Positions 31,226 through 31,285 of a stretch of 31,285 nt of DNA are shown here, piece after piece. Source of the DNA: Plakobranchus ocellatus. Lineage: Eukaryota; Mollusca; Gastropoda; Plakobranchidae. Both the position numbers and the translations under genes were made by a program. The DNA lies in assembly GCA_019648995.1 (NCBI GenBank), contig BLXT01000383.1:682584-713868 (forward strand), read 5' to 3'. Positions within the stretch are counted from its first letter, which is position 1. Each line of letters starts with the position of its first letter. The notes below the pieces were generated by a model. That model was given only the letters and a program-made list of their open reading frames with translations. It was not told the origin of the DNA and searched no databases.

Positions 31226-31285
31226 AACCACAAGTCACTGGAAAAAAAAAAAAAACAAGAAGAAAAAAAAATATATATTATATTT

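Noticed and set aside
1..31285. CRISPR arrays, operons, prokaryotic defence or phage systems
   Set aside because: The DNA is clearly eukaryotic (spliced GH31 gene, LINEs, SINEs, microsatellites). The repeats have no regular spacer structure.

Overview
This is a piece of an animal nuclear genome: AT-rich, intron-containing, full of degraded transposons and microsatellites, with one real host gene. Three things suggest a mollusc, probably a heterobranch gastropod such as a sacoglossan sea slug. These are the dense scatter of TAGATC/TCTAGA hexamers at 12.6-14.9 kb, a tRNA-derived SINE family whose antisense translation resembles spurious ORFs I recall from sea-slug gene sets, and the types of retroelement present. 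The clade is inferred from memory, not from a search.

Host gene (5.1-8.95 kb, minus strand): a two-exon coding region for a 741-residue type II membrane protein of glycoside hydrolase family 31, closest to vertebrate MYORG (myogenesis-regulating glycosidase). The reading frame is intact across a phase-1 GT-AG intron. The residues expected to be the catalytic nucleophile and the acid/base appear to be replaced, so it may be a pseudo-glycosidase or a subfamily with changed chemistry. This is the most biologically interesting item in the window.

Left flank (1-5.1 kb): A-rich non-coding DNA, a 592-bp MITE bounded by TTAA (2946-3545) and a 26-bp tandem repeat at 5.2 kb. Middle (9-15.6 kb): a 42-bp duplication, a degraded RTE-like LINE (plus strand, about 10.27-12.1 kb), and the hexamer-rich stretch, which holds a 347-bp MITE with perfect 27-bp terminal inverted repeats and a perfect 8-bp target-site duplication.

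Retroelement cluster (15.64-19.08 kb): a minus-strand RTE-like LINE fragment interrupted by a direct copy of part of itself and an inverted copy of part of the adjacent Ty3/Gypsy element. Next to it lies a 2,271-bp Ty3/Gypsy element with two 160-bp LTRs, a primer-binding site and a polypurine tract. A large internal deletion in this element joins the start of gag directly to RNase H.

Right part (19-31.3 kb): a 386-bp N gap flanked by the same roughly 256-bp sequence (probably an unmerged contig overlap), long compound microsatellites, a Harbinger-like MITE with TTA target duplication at 28.0-28.4 kb, and several tRNA-derived SINE remnants, the recognisable family being all in minus orientation. 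I see no other host gene there. No RNA genes, CRISPR arrays or operons were seen.
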